Source: Romanomermis culicivorax
Lineage: Eukaryota > Nematoda > Enoplea > Mermithida > Mermithidae
DNA: 64,000 bases
Reading direction: 5' to 3'
Assembly: GCA_963922205.1 (NCBI GenBank)
Contig: CAWUHX010000220.1
Location: 62,001 to 126,000, forward strand
Position 1 is the first letter of the stretch, and the number at the start of each line of letters is the position of its first letter. The notes below the pieces were generated by a model that was not told where the DNA came from, searched no databases, and was given only the letters and a program-made list of their open reading frames with translations. A program made the position numbers and the translations under genes. This document shows, in pieces, positions 11,801 to 26,800 of this stretch.

Positions 11801-14800
11801 AAGAACTCACTAACTCTCAATCTCAATCGAATCGTTCTTACATAAGAAAGGATATTTTCAAACACACCAATTTTTATAAGAGAATATATCCAGTGTTAAA
11901 ATTTGTCCAAATTTCAGTGAAATAATCGAGCTTGGTCGTTCGAAAACATTTTGATCGATTAATGCTCTAAATGCTCATTGCTTAACTTTAATTCTCCGGC
12001 ACCTGGCATCTGACTCATTGATCTTAAGGCTTGACCAATGCATTTTTGTTTGTAGTTAATTTACTATCAATTGACCCCATGCTTGAAAATTTTTCTTTCT
12101 CTTCCAGTTATTTTCCTTATAGCGGCCTAAATTTCTGGTGCCCAAATTGAAACAGTTCAATATTTTTTCAAGGCTCAAAGTCACTCATACAGAAAGAAAA
12201 CAGTATGAGGCTATTCAAACCCATTCATTAAATTTAAGTAGCCAATCGAGTCTTTGTTTAGGCAGGTTTCGAAATGCTAAAGATACTTGGGATCATAGCC
12301 CTGATATTTGACTCGAAAGCTTCACACAAAGTATAGTGGTCAACTTGCGCAGTGAAAGTCGAAAGTTGAGAATCGACTGCTAATTTAGATATGGGAAATT
12401 TGCATCCAAATCAAAGACAATAACATGGTATCTCAGCATTTGGAGCGAAAAACTGTTCTATGTCAATTTGTTAGTAGCCCTAGTAGACAGCTTCAACTTA
12501 TTTCGATTTTTGTAAATTTCGGATTTAGTCAATGATCATTCTAGTAATTTTTGCGATCTCTAAACTCTTTCCAAACGATTCCGATGCATAAGAGGTATCC
12601 ATTTTGGGATATTGTCTATTTCGAAGAGCTGAAATGCATGGACATTGCGTCACGTCGTGGCATTTATGTTCAATAATGTAGTATAGTATCATATTCGACA
12701 GAGATCAGCCTTTCTTCAAAAAAATGTTCAATGGCTCCTAAAATACTGGAAACTTCCCATATATGGTATGTATTTTTATACACAAAGCTAACTTTTGGCT
12801 TGAAGAATGTTGTCTTTGGCTTGTGCAAATTTTGCCCTACGAGCCAAATTTGACTTGTGCGTCGAAAATGAAAACAATATGTACTCGAAAGTATCCTGAA
12901 TCCGGATCTAGGAATCAGCAGGGAGTTCCTAGCTCTGTTCTTATGCACCTTTTTCTTTTGAAACATCCAATTGTTTGGCAAGAATGGAATATTGTCGGGG
13001 ATTGAATTATTAGGCTGCAGATACTTATTTTCCATGCGCATCTCCTGCTGCTTTATTTCAGTGAAAAGTTTGCTTAAAAAAAATGTTATTTCTCACATGA
13101 AGGAATCAACAATTTATTTTCCCGTTTTGTTTATATCTGTTTGTATTTCTTTTTTTAAATCTTTTGAATATTTTCTATATTTCCTCAATGATTTTCATAA
13201 CTTTCAAAGCAACGCAATAGATTGTCGATCAATTGCGCAAACTTTCACGAAAACAAATTACCCACTTCAATATAATGAAACAACTTTTTCTATTTCAACT
13301 ATATATGTAGAATTCGACTGACGTGTATAAATTTACGGACCGGAAAAAAGTTCCTTTCAGTTCGGCATTATTGGGGGAAGCCAATTTTCATGCAAATTAG
13401 TAGCCGCTTGAAAAAAAACCACTGCATTTGGAATAGAGTAAGCATGAAAGATTGATCGCAGAAAAGTGGATTGGATGGAGTTAACAAGAAAGAAGTGTAA
13501 AAAATTTTGCTTGCGGACGTCGCCACTGCCAAATGTTATTTTCCGAAAGATTTGCTGCAATAATGAAACTCAAAGCCTTTTTTACTAAATATTCTCAAGT
13601 TTGAAAAATGACAAAAATAAGTACCACTTTGAAGTTTGTCCACAAAAAGCGTTCACTGAACGGTTTTTTACTTGAAAAGTGGTAATGTTTAGTTGAATAG
13701 GCTCAGAACTTTCCAATTCTACGACTATGTAACACACAGTTTAAAGGATAATCTTATAAGTATGCAACAGTGTTTGCTTTCCACCTTCATTATATACAAG
13801 CATTTTAAGAAAAACGGGCTATAGTCGCGAAAAGTATGAAAATCAGAGAGCAAAATTCATGAAATATCAGAGCTTGTTGGAATTAGATCCGTCGACTAGG
13901 AACGTTGTGGGCAACAACTGACTAATGATATGTGTGTTTAATTTTTATGCAAATCAATCTCGTTCTTAGAGATAAATATTGGTACGGATAACATGTATTC
14001 CGAAAATGATCGGGTAGGGTAACTTGAAAAAGTACACATTGGAGATTGGTAAGTGGAGAAAATCGGGCACCACTCCAAAGGAAAAGACAGGAAGAGGAAA
14101 TGGGTCCCTTTCTCTAGAATAGAAAGAAGAGTAACGGTCACCTGGGCGTTGAGTGGCCGTATACTGTAAGTAATAGATTATTGTTGAGATAACTTCCTGA
14201 TTCAAAGAAAACGGAGACCACCCGCCGAGATTCTGGGAGAATAGAAAAGACATGTTGCTCATTCTAGAGTAGAAAAAATCATGGAAGTGGTATTGTCTTT
14301 CGAGCAAATAAAAGTTTCACATTTCGCTAAAAGCTATCTGCACATAAATTGTGATATGCTTTTTGCTAATTACTGTAATGATGTGTTTCATGAAATACAG
14401 GTATACTGTAATACGTGGTATTTTTCCCCAAGAAGTGAACTTCTGATTACTGTAAGACGAGCAAGTTTGATATTGAACTCGTTTATCACTTCACCAGAAA
14501 AACTAGCACATGGTTTGAATATTTTACGATCAAATTGAATCAGTCTTAATTTGTTTTAGTGCTTGAATTTTCGATTGTTTTATAGTAAAATAAGATCTAA
14601 ATGACGCCAAGCTTTTACTATCCTCAAATTATTCATCATGTTTGTTTTGTTAAAAACGCGAAAACTATGCAATATGACGTCCCATGAGCTACTAAGCATT
14701 AATTGGTAGGTTTGTTTCATAGAACAATGTGCCTAAAATGGGATTGATTTAGTACTTATTACCGAATTTGATCAGAAGTTGGACCTTTCAACAAATAGGG

Positions 14801-17800
14801 TGCTCCAAAAGCGGATCGCCAATAGTAATCAGAACAGAACTGAGGTTCTGATCTATCGCGTTGAATAGTTAACTTATAGTTCAAAACTACAGGCATTCTC
14901 AAAATACTCATACTGGTTGGTACGGATTACAGCAAAGTGACTCCACTTTGTATTTCTTCATAGATTATTTTTCGATAGATTTTAGAAAAATCGGCATATT
15001 TAACATGAAGTAACACTGACGAGTCTATTTCAAAATGAAAAATTTTCCACGAGATCATTATTTATAAATAATCGATTCCAATTATTTTTTAGCAAATGTC
15101 GAATCCTTCTGAAACTCTCAATCAACTAAGTACTCAAAATATTATAAGAATCTAAATTATCTTTGAAACTGCACTTTTGTTGATAACTTAGTGTCCTTAC
15201 TTTATAATTGTGATATGCTGCTGATAGTCATTTTTAAGAAATGGAATTCGAGAGCAAAAATCAACGGTTTACTTTGCACAAACATTAATCACTATACTGC
15301 AAGTGTAAGGGTGAATTTCCAAGGTAAAAAACTAGAACTTACAGGGTATCTGAAAAGGAAAAATCGAACACTCTAGGTTGACTGGCTGAACTATTAATGG
15401 CCCTATTTTTCGACCAAACTTAACTGGAACGCATGCAAGATTCTAATATCTGTTGTTCAATAGCACGAATTTTTTAGATTGTCCTGACAAATTCCAGTGC
15501 CCACATTGTTACAGTATTGCAAAACTGTTATTTTGTGTGAATAAGATGGCCGGCAATCTGAAATTTGGAATATTAGTAGAACGATCACGTTCGACAATTT
15601 CCTGACAAAACCGAAATCTTATAGTAAATATATGGGAAATCTGTTAGATTTTTGGATACCTCCAAAAGGAGTAGGACTCTCAACCCAGAAACTTCTGCTT
15701 TGTCATATATAGAATTGAGAAAATATACACTACTGTAGAAAATCCAGTTCATATTGACAACATATCAACAAACGCTGCATTATAGTTTGTCCTCCAAGGT
15801 ATCTGTAAAAATTTTCTCTGTATAGTTTGCTGATGTTGTTGCTTCTGGGTAATAAAAGGGGTTGACGTCGGCAAGGTGCTACTGTATACAAATATTTATC
15901 AATTAACTACAGTAAACATCCTAAAAATCCTGACATTGGATAAATGGATCAGACATATTCATTCTTTACCTGATTGAGCGCTTAACAACCGCCAGGCCAA
16001 ACAGGGCATGTAAAAGAGTAACGCTTCCAGAGCCAGAATAAAAGGCACCCACTGGTAGTAGCCGATTTGCCTGGAATCTCGTTCGGCGTAATTTTGAGGC
16101 ACATAATCGTGTAATTGGAGCCAATACGTGTTTTGGACCCAACAAAAATTTTCCGTATACTGCTCCATGGGTTCCGTAAACGTGGCCGGTACCCTGTCGG
16201 AAAAAAGGACTTCATTCCCGATTCCATGTAATGAGGAAGAAGAAGTTTCATGAAGTGGAGATTATCAGCACTCAAAGAAAGAATACAGGGTGAGATAGAA
16301 ACCGACACTTCCATAGCTTCCGCATGGATGAAGCTTTTCTAAGGCGGTTTGCTGCCTTCGATAGATAAAAAACTAGTATAAAAACTGCGGGGTTTCAGCC
16401 AGATTGCTCAAATATTGACTGACAAGAATGGAAAATACTAACTGTCTATTTAAAAAATAGACAAAAATCAACATGTTTTGTAACAGGAAAAGTAAAAAAG
16501 ATACTATCATAAGAACCATATAACAGCTGAAAACTACAAGAGATCCGTTTCAATGAGTCCTCTTTTCTGTTTCACCTCTAATTTTAATCGATTTTGGAAC
16601 TAGTCGATGGCAGTATTTATTTTGCTTTGATCACGCTGATCCCAAGCTCAGAAAATTATTTTCTTCAGGCAGTGGTATTTTACCCAAATTACCTATTTTG
16701 GCTGAATTTTGAACATATGCTCATTTACATTTTATCCATTTTGGTCTTTTTGTGCTTTCTTTTCATCCTGGTCCCTGATAATTTTCAATGCTTATTATTC
16801 TATATTCTACGTCACAATTTTTCTTTTACTTTGCTTTGGATTCTTTATCCTGTATCTAGTTTTCATGTTTTTATTATTTTTCTTGCTTCTTTTTTACCTA
16901 ACATTTTCTAACTTAAAAATTCTGCGTTCAGCTTCATTATATTGTATTGTCTTGCTTGATTTACTTCTGCCGCAGTTTCTTTTCTTCGTTTTTCCTACAT
17001 TCATGTTTTTTAATCTTGTAATTGATATTTTTTTGTTTTTCTTGTTTGCTTTTAATATCCTTTTTGTGTTGTTGTGGTTGTTATCTTTTTTCTTGTATAA
17101 TCCTCTTGTTCGCTAAAATTTTTTATCACTTTTCGAATTCTTTTTACTCTATATTCAACCTCACCTCATTAGTATTATATTGCTGTTAGGTGACCGAAAA
17201 TTGACCCAAAGCGCGATAATTGACCAGAAGTCACACAAAAGGAACAATGAGTCTTTTGTCCGACAACCAATCAGATTACGGGCAATCATGACACTTGCCA
17301 CGCCACAAGTTGTATATAAGAAATAGATTAATAGAGAGGTTTCATTGAAGCTTAAATTGTGGAAGATGCTATCGTTTCGTTGTCCAGCGTTTGGACTCGG
17401 TGTCTTGTGCTGGTGATATGTTGCTTCGTTGTATAATCATATCACAGCCCTTGACACTGGATCCCGATTATTTGGGCTTTTCTTCGATATTGCAACGACT
17501 CGCAGACCGTGTTCTGCAGTGCATGTGCACTACGGTCATGCATTTGTCATTGAACGCGGCATCACCGGGTTCACATGCATCATAGAACAGTCTGTACTTT
17601 CGACGTTATTCTGGAAATTTTTGGCAACCACGAGCAGAGGTTGCCACGCCACAAGTGGTCGTGATTATCTCGCACTAAATTAGTTTATATCACAGGCCTT
17701 CGGCCCGGAAGGCCGATTTGAGGAACATCGAACCATTACGACGACTTCAATAGATGCGCCCTCCAGTCCTGGGTATATGTCTCTGGTCGTGTTTCATTTT

Positions 17801-20800
17801 TGAAATTTCATGACTAGAGACATACTCAGCATTGTGGGACGCAAGACTTTTTTTATTCCAAGTTGGCTGGCGGTATACTGTAGTCGCTAGGCCTGACGCG
17901 GGATCCCGGTTATTTGAGCTCGTCGTCATTAGTACCGCGTCCAATGGATCACGTTCTACAATGCGCCATGCATTTTCACAAAAGATGGCATCACCGGGTT
18001 CACATGCATCATGGGACTGTCGTCTTGTACTTTCTGCGTTGCTCACTATATGTGAGCATGTTTCCCTTATTTAATTTCACTTTTGTTTACTTTTTTCTGC
18101 TGTGGTTGTTTTCTGCTTGTTTGGTTGTTTCGCTTTTATAGAAAAATTCTCTCATGTGTTTCGTTTTTTTCTTCGTCGTCATAATAATTTTTTTTTCTCT
18201 CAACAGAATGATTCTTATTTTCTGTTTTACTAAAGCCGTGAAACTTTTTGTTGCGTTTTTATTATTCAATACAGTTTTCGATCCTAGTGTCACAAAGCTT
18301 TCTTTCAAGTTATGGGGGGGGGGGTTATTTTTGGCTGTTGTGTTTCTGTTTTTTTGTTTTTTTTGCCTCATTTGCATTCTTTTCCACGATTTTTCTATTC
18401 TTTATTGCAGCACGGTTTTTGAGTGTGGATATTCATTCTTGCATTTTCAAGGCTTTTTTGTTTTCTACTTTTTTTCCGTCTCTTTTTTCCAGCTGTAATA
18501 ATAATAATAATTTGCTGGTCATGAAGAATATTACGAAAAATGTGTACTAAAAAGTGAGAGCAGGCTGGCAAATAGCGAGCAAGACTTTGAGGAGTTTATT
18601 CAAATTCATTCCTTTAATTTTGCCTAGAAATGTCTGCACATTAGAAGAGATTACTCTATCATCCGGCGAGAAATTCCTTATAGGTATTATCCTATTACTA
18701 AAGTCGTACTTTCTTACATCCAGGCGATACTTAGGCGATTTTTTCTGTCTCGTTTCAATATTAAAACTACAATACTTTCAGTTCTTCCTCGTCCCAAAAT
18801 AGCCGATTTTCGAGATACCCAGTTTTGCCGTGTTCACGGTAAACTGTCGCTCAAGCTTACCAACATTGGATCGGGAAACCAACGAACTGTTTGGCCGAAA
18901 CCAATATGGCGAATATGATAATTATGCTGCCCGTATAATGGTAACTTAATTTGTCCACTATGTCGTCGTCGACGTGGAAATGGGCGTTTTTGACCGCCGA
19001 GGCGAAATAATACAAAAGCATGATTGCCGAATAACCAGCGGCAGCTTCTTCTTCGCCGGCTCTTGCTGCAAGACAAAGGGGAAGAGAGAGTGATTAGCTT
19101 AAAAATTATGCAAATGAGTTTGGAAAATGACGAACAATAACAAAAACAACGGATTGGTGGTGCTACTAAAAATTAAGCACTCCATTGTTTGTTTCTGGAA
19201 GCTAAAAAACGTAAACGAAGCAAAATTTAAAAGCTAGTTTTTGAACACACTGGTGAAAAAGCTTTCAAAAAAATCTGAAAAGCAATACGCTCCAAGAAAA
19301 ACAAGATAACAGAACCCATAAGGCGGTCGTAATTAATGAGATAACACAAAGCGAGAAAGAAAGGAAGAAAATCTGATACTTGAGCGTGTGGTCTATAGAA
19401 CACTGATGCTTTATAGTAGCCATCTATCAAACAACGAAATATAGCAGCAGATTAGATTCTACGTACAGTAAATACTAATTGAAATCAAGACTAATGTACA
19501 TTACGTAGAATGCAATGGTGAGAAGTTGAACCAGATTGATCTGAGAGCCAAAGACGAGGTAAAAAAGCTGTTCAGGGACACTTTGATGATTTTAACGCAA
19601 TGTTTTTTAGTACAATAAACTAAAAACTGTAAAATAAACCTGCAGCCGTTTTTTAATAGAATAATTTTGATAAAGTTTTAGAACTGAAAAACAATAAAAA
19701 ATAGTACTGTCATCAAAATCGTTAAAACAAAGCTTTTATCGTAAAATTTTTCACTGCACAAATTGTTAAAGGTCAACTGAGTTCGTTTATAAATGTTCCG
19801 TTATCTTTGACGGATGCATTTGGAAACTTGGGAAAATGTGAAACGGTGCTTACATTCCACTTTTGTTGCTTAGAAACAAGAAAAAATAAACTTTAGTCTT
19901 TGGTTTGTAACTATTCAAAATGCGGATACTTTGTAATTGAAATTATCTTCAAATCGTCCACGAAAAGCATTAACTCTTTCTAATCAAAAAGTTTTCAGTT
20001 GAATAGTCCCACACCACTAGTTGAGTAGTCCCACAAATTTCTAAGTTCAAAGAAGGTATGGTGCTAGTGAATTTAAATCGCTTCAATAAAATCCTTGATT
20101 AACTTGTATAAAATGTAAGAATCAGGGAAGTAAAATAATTCTAGAAAAATCTTTTCGTGGTGTCATCAAAATATTCGATCAATTACTTTTGACAGCTTCG
20201 AAAAATTTGTTGATTTGATCATTTCCAAGATGCTTTAATAATAAGAAAATTTCCTAAATTGTTTTACGAAGGAAACTTTCTGATCGAAGTTCTTTCAACT
20301 CTACATTCTGCAATCAGGCAGCTCGCAAAATAGATGCAAAAGAAACCACGAGCAAGCTTTTAAGGTGAGTATTATAAGAAACGTCAATTTGATATTTATA
20401 AGTTGGTGATTTGGATGATTCTGCTCAAATCATGAGACAGAAATTGAATGTCTATCAATGTTCATTATTCAGAAAACGTGATATCATGTGAAATCACTGG
20501 AGGAGAAAATGATCTTACTCAAAACTTTATTGACAAAATCATCAGCCTCATGATAGTTGACGCAAATTTTATTCTAAAGGTTTTAAAGCTAAATTTCTAG
20601 AAACCAATTTTCTGAGATAATATTGCTCATGTGAAAATAACCAATTTCAGTTATACACTTTGTATTAATTCGAAATTGAAAAAATTATCGGTTACTATGA
20701 TACAAGGGAATTCATTTTTTTATAACACAAACGCACCTGTAGGTATACGATTAAGGAAGAAAACTTTTCTGACAGAGTTGAGAAAAGTATGAGGAAAAAG

Positions 20801-23800
20801 TATTGGTTCCCAGCAAACTACTCCGACTATGTTGTGAGATCAATTTGCAAACGTTCACAAGGCTACACAAAACGAATGTTATCGTATCAGCCGACGTCTC
20901 GCGTTGCATCGAAAATTTGTGCAAAAACTGATACCAGTCCTGCACATAATACTCAGTTGGGAAAACTTCCGAACCAACTGAACTCTGGAAATCAACAAGT
21001 TGAAATGATGCTGCACAATGTAATACCAAGTCAGTGAATCTTCAAGCAATGGGTTATCCGTGGAACTGAATACCACTATCCACTTCTTATGCACTTAGAA
21101 TTCCAAGTTCCAAGTTTTCTCCAAGTTTCAGTTCGTATGATCTTCCATTTTTCCAGGTCTCAAAATTTCCTAGCTCCAAGTTCCAACTTTTGGAAAATCG
21201 CCTTTTTTCAAGTTTCAGTTCGCATGCTTCCACTATTTCCAGGTATCAAGACTTGGAAATTAGAAATGATTTCACCCAGTAAAATTCCATTTTTCCAATT
21301 ATCTGAAAATTTTTGACTTGGATTCGTAAATATAGAAGATTTACTTGAAAAAATGCTTGCGAAATATCAGTTGTAAAATTTTTCCAAGTTCATTACTTGT
21401 GCATGAAAACACCCAATAACATCGTCTTTGCTGCGATAATCACAGATTATGGCATGTTTGATGAAGTATCCTTCAAGAATACATTCATTTCTTGTTTTTT
21501 GGCTTTATCGAGAACGGATTTTAATAGACCACATGGTAGTGGGAACCTTGGTTTGATATGCATCAGGTGGGCAATTACAGTAAGTAAGATATGCGACATG
21601 CAATGCAGTAGAAGCAAATGCAAATTTTAAAAAAATTGCCGCAAAAATGGCGAGAAGTTTTGTGTCACATTGCATATTGAGACAAAAAAATTAATTAAAT
21701 GCCAATAGGGCTTAGAAAAATCGACATTTTTCGACCTGGATATTATAAGTCTTTGGAAAGAGTATCCAAACTGATATTTGGAAACTTGGAAAATATTTTT
21801 TTCTTTTTCAAAATCGGAGAGAAAAACGACTCGGAAATTTTCGCTGAGCATACGAATTCAAACGTGGATACTTTGAAATTCCGAGTCCTCGGAAACTTGA
21901 AAATTGGAATTTCAAGTATATACGAATCGAATCCAGACTGTAATGTTTGAAAAGTTTTTGACGTCATTTTTTGGAGCTACAGGATCAATGCATAATCAAG
22001 ACTGTTTGGCTGGGTTGAGGATCAAAGCTACTGTAGGACAATAGCACAGAACAAAATTTTCACCGTATAGGCGACAAACTACTGGATATTCGAGCAGTCA
22101 TTAGTCAATCAAAAAAGGAATGGAATGCCTCCGAGCATTTTCCTTTTCTGACTATTGGTTGCTAACCAACATTGCGGCGGAGAAACGCTTACAGAGACAA
22201 TTTTATCATCTTAAGCTATTGTAGTCAAGAAAAAGTGAGCCACTTGGAAACTGTAGTCTGTATCCGTACGAAAAATGAAAGAGATCCGATGCAAAAAAGT
22301 ATTTTTTAACTTTAGGTCCAATTAGCATGTGAAAAATTGCACATAACCAATGGAAAATTCACATAAAAAGATGCTGAAAATAATAGATCTTCATCTGTCT
22401 ATACTCTATTCATTTTGAAACTATCGATGTAGCGATTCCATTAAAGTAATGCGAGAAAAACTAGTAAGTTTATTACTGTTATCAATAATGGAAATTTTTC
22501 GTCAGTAAGCGACAAACAGAACAGCTGAAAATTTTCTTCAATAAAATGGTTACGTGGTCAAAATTTCTCGATTGACACTCAGGTATCGAAGTAGTTCGGC
22601 CCAACTAAATAATGGATAAGCATGACGCTGTTTCAATGATTCTGGCCTTTCCCGTTCTCATGAAGGAATTTAGTGTTTATAAAATTTTTCACCAAGTGAA
22701 AATTGCGTGTCAAATTGAATCTAATTTTCCGCTTCTTAAATTATACTGATTTTGTCGCAGTCGACTTTTTGAACTTTTTCAAAGCTTTTCTAGAGTAAAC
22801 CCGCAGGTAAGAGATATATTTAATTTTTTTTCTTGTTAACCGAAATGACTCAATTGGAATAAAGAGAAACTTCTGTAACATGTCATATGCTTTACTGATC
22901 AGGGTGATCCGAAAAACGGTCAATCTAGAAGGCCTTGTATCAGTCAAGATAGAATGATCTAATTTGTTTATCAGATGGCCTACATCTTCTCTGGTTTCTC
23001 ATCTTCAGCGTCTTCATCTTTAAATTTTTATAAACTGTTACAGTATATCATGAGCTGTACCGATTCATGGTGAACCACTGTTATTTCATATCAATATCTA
23101 CTTCATATTCCTAAAAATCAAGTATTCAGCTACTGTAACGTAGGGTTATTGTTTCGAAGCTTCATCTATTAATTCTGGTAATCATGATCAAAGCATTGTT
23201 ATCGGAAAACTTCCATTTTTTAAAATTCAGGCTTAAGTATAGAAAATTCGCTCAAAACTAATTAAAATTATGTCTTCGCAGGAAATGCAAACATAGAGCG
23301 TTTTTCTTTGATAGCAGAAATGCGCGATATGTTCCCCTAAATTTGCCAATTTTTCTGTAATCTGTAAAAAAGGTAATTCATGAAAAATCAAAAAAATTAG
23401 TGACTTCGCATTAAGCTATACCAGCCAGTTTGGTCAAAAAATTATGCTAAATTAATTTTGCCATCAAGCGCAAAAGATTGAAGTATCATATACGCTCTGA
23501 TAGTATATTTTGACGGAACGTTTTTTGCACAAACCTTGTACAATCAATGCATTTTTGATGCAAAAAAACACGAGAGTTCAGCGCGTGAATATACGGAGTT
23601 TGGAAACCGTTCCCGAAAAAAACTTGTAAAAACTCAAGCAGTCATACAAAGTCTTCAATTGGCCTAAGCTAAGTTAGTTGCAAAACTCAATATGTAGAAA
23701 TATGGATGCAATACCACATAGAACTATTTTACGAGGATAATAGAAAAGCAATCAAACTAAGAAGTTGAAACTTTTCATATTCAATTTTTCAGACGTTTAA

Positions 23801-26800
23801 TATCATATACTACTCATCAATAGTTCTATAAAAACATTACTGTCCAAGTTGTACCTCTATTCTAACAAGAGATAAAAGAGGCTATTCACTGACCATTTAC
23901 CCTTCTGGAGGAGATTTTTTTACGTCAGACATTGTCTCAGCATCAAATGATGACTGTTCTTTCCCTTGGCGATTTTATAATCAACTCAATTGAATTTGAA
24001 AAATAGAAAATTGATCGATGAAAGATTAGGTTAGTGGGGTAAAAAACAATCTACCTATCGAAACAACCTCTGGTTTCTACCTGGCGGATAGTTGCTAAGG
24101 TGCACTCATCTGGCGGTAAAGTGATCTACTCACGGTCCACTGAGCGTGCCTTGTTATAACTAATTTTTTTTTCATTTAATGTTCACAAAAGGGAGGAATT
24201 CGCAGACTAAGAGGTAGTTGATTATTGGGAAGCGAAAATTTAATTGTACTCGAATTTCGCATTTTTCATGACACGTTAATACAATTTTTCAATTTTTATT
24301 TAAATATAACGCTCAAAAAGTCGTCTAGTCCGTCAAAAATAGAAATATATTGTTTCAAGTGGCGTTTCTGAAATGATCTTATATCGATAGATGTCCACTT
24401 CGCTGTATTTTGAAATAAACCGATTCCTGTTCACCTCGAAAATTGACTAGTTGGTCGATCTCAAACAACCTCTATCCGAGGTACAAGTGCTCGCCTCCTT
24501 TCCGTCTAGTCGACATTGAATTTTGAAAATATTTCATACAGTCATGGCCATCAATAAAAAACAGCAGTCTTGAAGAAAATCAAGTAATGAAATCGAAATC
24601 GAGATTGTTGAGATATTTCTAATGTATAAAGACTATAATCTTATTGCCACACTAAAACGATGTGGGATGTCATGAGTAATTACACCAGGAAATAAGTATG
24701 ACTTTTGGAATTTGAAAATCAACCTAGTAAATTCCGGGAAATGGTACATGGCAATCAAAAATAGAACGAAATAAAATATTCTTAAAGAAAATATAGAACA
24801 AATCGAAATCGTGATTGATGGCATCATTATTGAATATAAAGACCTATAGAAACACTTAGCATACGCTTACGAAGTAGGACGTCATGAGACATTATGGTCA
24901 TGAAATTAGTATGAATTCTGGAATCTGCAATTTTTAGAACAAATAAGAATGATTCTAACATCAAAAATGCAGATTCGCATGCAGATGTGACTACATTTCA
25001 ATTCGTGAATATTAGTAAAACAAGTTTGATTTCAAGAGTCTGACTGTTGGATTTTTGAATGTCCTGTTGAGCTTGTGGAGATCAACTCTCTTGTATACGC
25101 ACGCACCATACGCATTTAGAGCCGAATTCAGCGCAGGCAGAGTTCAGAGTGAATCTGTTAATGTAAGAATTTTGGAAACCTGTTCATAAGGTTACCCGAC
25201 GAAAGAACTACATATGATGTGCATAAAAATCCAAATCCAGGACTTATATGTACGTCAAGACCGATCATCTTAAAGAAAGCTGAAACTAGTCGTAAGCATT
25301 ATCTCCATTCCGCTATGTCATTTCATGTTCTTCAAAAATTACGTTCAACAATGCTTCTAGGAGAATAGAACCGTAAAAGATGTGAGTCATTATTATGAGG
25401 AAACTTGAATAGCAGCATTTTCATAACTCTATAAAAAATTACGGGAAAAATAATGTTTCGTTCAACCAACGGTTATATAGTGGGAGTAGAAAATAGTGGA
25501 AAATTTCGATCGCCATAGTTTTTACGGGTTGTTTCGTGGAACCATAACTTGCCTGGGAAATTTGAGGCAAAGAGTTCCAAAACTTGAAACCGAAAGATCT
25601 TGCGTGAAGTAGGAATTCAAATTGAGATCAGAGCACAGTCATATCAGAAATTTCCTCGCAATATAAAACTATAATAAAGGAAAGATAATCCCGGCTTCAA
25701 AATCTCAGCAAGAAAATCAAAAAATATCCCTTCTCTGTCTAACCATTATTACATTACTAAAAACCAATCGATTCTTCACAATAGTTCTAACAATGGTTTT
25801 TAGAATATGATCCATCAAACCTATTTCTGGGCACATTATCCAAGAATTTTTCAGACAAGAAAACACAGAAACGGAGCACTTAGTGCTTATATCGGAGAAA
25901 ATAACGAATATTTCGTCATAGAGTTATAATAACAGCTCGTCGAGCATAATTGGCATCATTTTCCAGATAAATTACCTGCTTTGCATTTAAAAATGAAAAA
26001 TATAGCATAGAAAAGAATAATGTTTTGCAAGACGGATTGAAGACTGCAAATTTCTGCTGTCAAGAAAAACGGCAAGTACTGCTTCAGTTATATCTGAAAA
26101 AATTTCTTGAAAGACTGTGAGATGAAAGTTCCTACGGTTAACTCCTACAAAGTCATTTGAAATTTTTTCCATGGTTTGTTCGAGCTATTTCAGATATTTG
26201 TGTGTTATTACTGAAAATCAGCATCTGAGCAAGTCTGCGCGACAACTACCCACATTATTGGCATGAAGATCAGATCAATCGCAATGATTAAACAGCTGCC
26301 GAATACTGATTAGGGCATCAATGTTTCAATACTCCTCACTACTCTTTGATTGAGTTGAAGCAAGTTATAAGATCTAAATAAGTCAAGAAAAGTTTAGAGC
26401 ATAATCGAAATTAATAGGGTATCGCTTAAAAGACAGCTACAATTTCTACAGTGAATTTTTTTTGTTAGTATAATTGACAAGATTTTAGAAAATAATGTAT
26501 TATATTTTACTGAATTGATTACGCATTCTTGAAAAAATCGACAATAAACATTTGTGGCGTTGAGATTGGCTAATAAGTAGGTGCAGGAATTGGTGAAGAT
26601 AATCGTTTGCAGTCACGCCTGAAGACTCCACGCCTTTTTTTGATTGACTCAAAGCAGTCTTAAAACTCTGAATAGTAAAGTTCTGACGGTGTGTATTTTC
26701 TTTTGTGGATAATGTATCATTTTAGAGCAGATATTTTACGAATTTTGACGATTTTGCAGTAAATAGATCATGGATCATGTTTTAAATGCGAAATTCCATG

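Larger units (their letters stand above)
9625..15969 (-). other. innexin intron between exons D and E (6.3 kb)
   Basis: GTAAAG donor at 15969. It holds a five-unit tandem repeat (10831-10922), a long hairpin (11158-11204), an R1 copy near 13680-13830 and several ATGCAAAT words. I see no coding sequence; the longest frames (12670-13041, 13966-14307) are AT-rich with no recognised motif. Confidence 0.75.
16194..18860 (-). other. innexin intron between exons C and D (2.7 kb)
   Basis: GTAAGC donor at 18860. It contains a Tc1/mariner-type element end (16286-16660), a pyrimidine-rich tract (16660-17150), a duplicated GC-richer element (about 17200-18060), and a second T-rich tract with an 11-G run (18060-18500). 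Hydrophobic open frames over the T-rich tracts are compositional. Confidence 0.8.

Noticed and set aside
16594..17116. Long hydrophobic plus-strand frames resembling membrane proteins
   Set aside because: The tract is T-rich low complexity. Two overlapping frames are both open and Phe/Leu-rich, and no family motif or splice context is present.
20751..21037. Overlapping 80-92 codon frames on both strands upstream of the Harbinger copy
   Set aside because: No motif, no coding composition, and both strands open to similar lengths.
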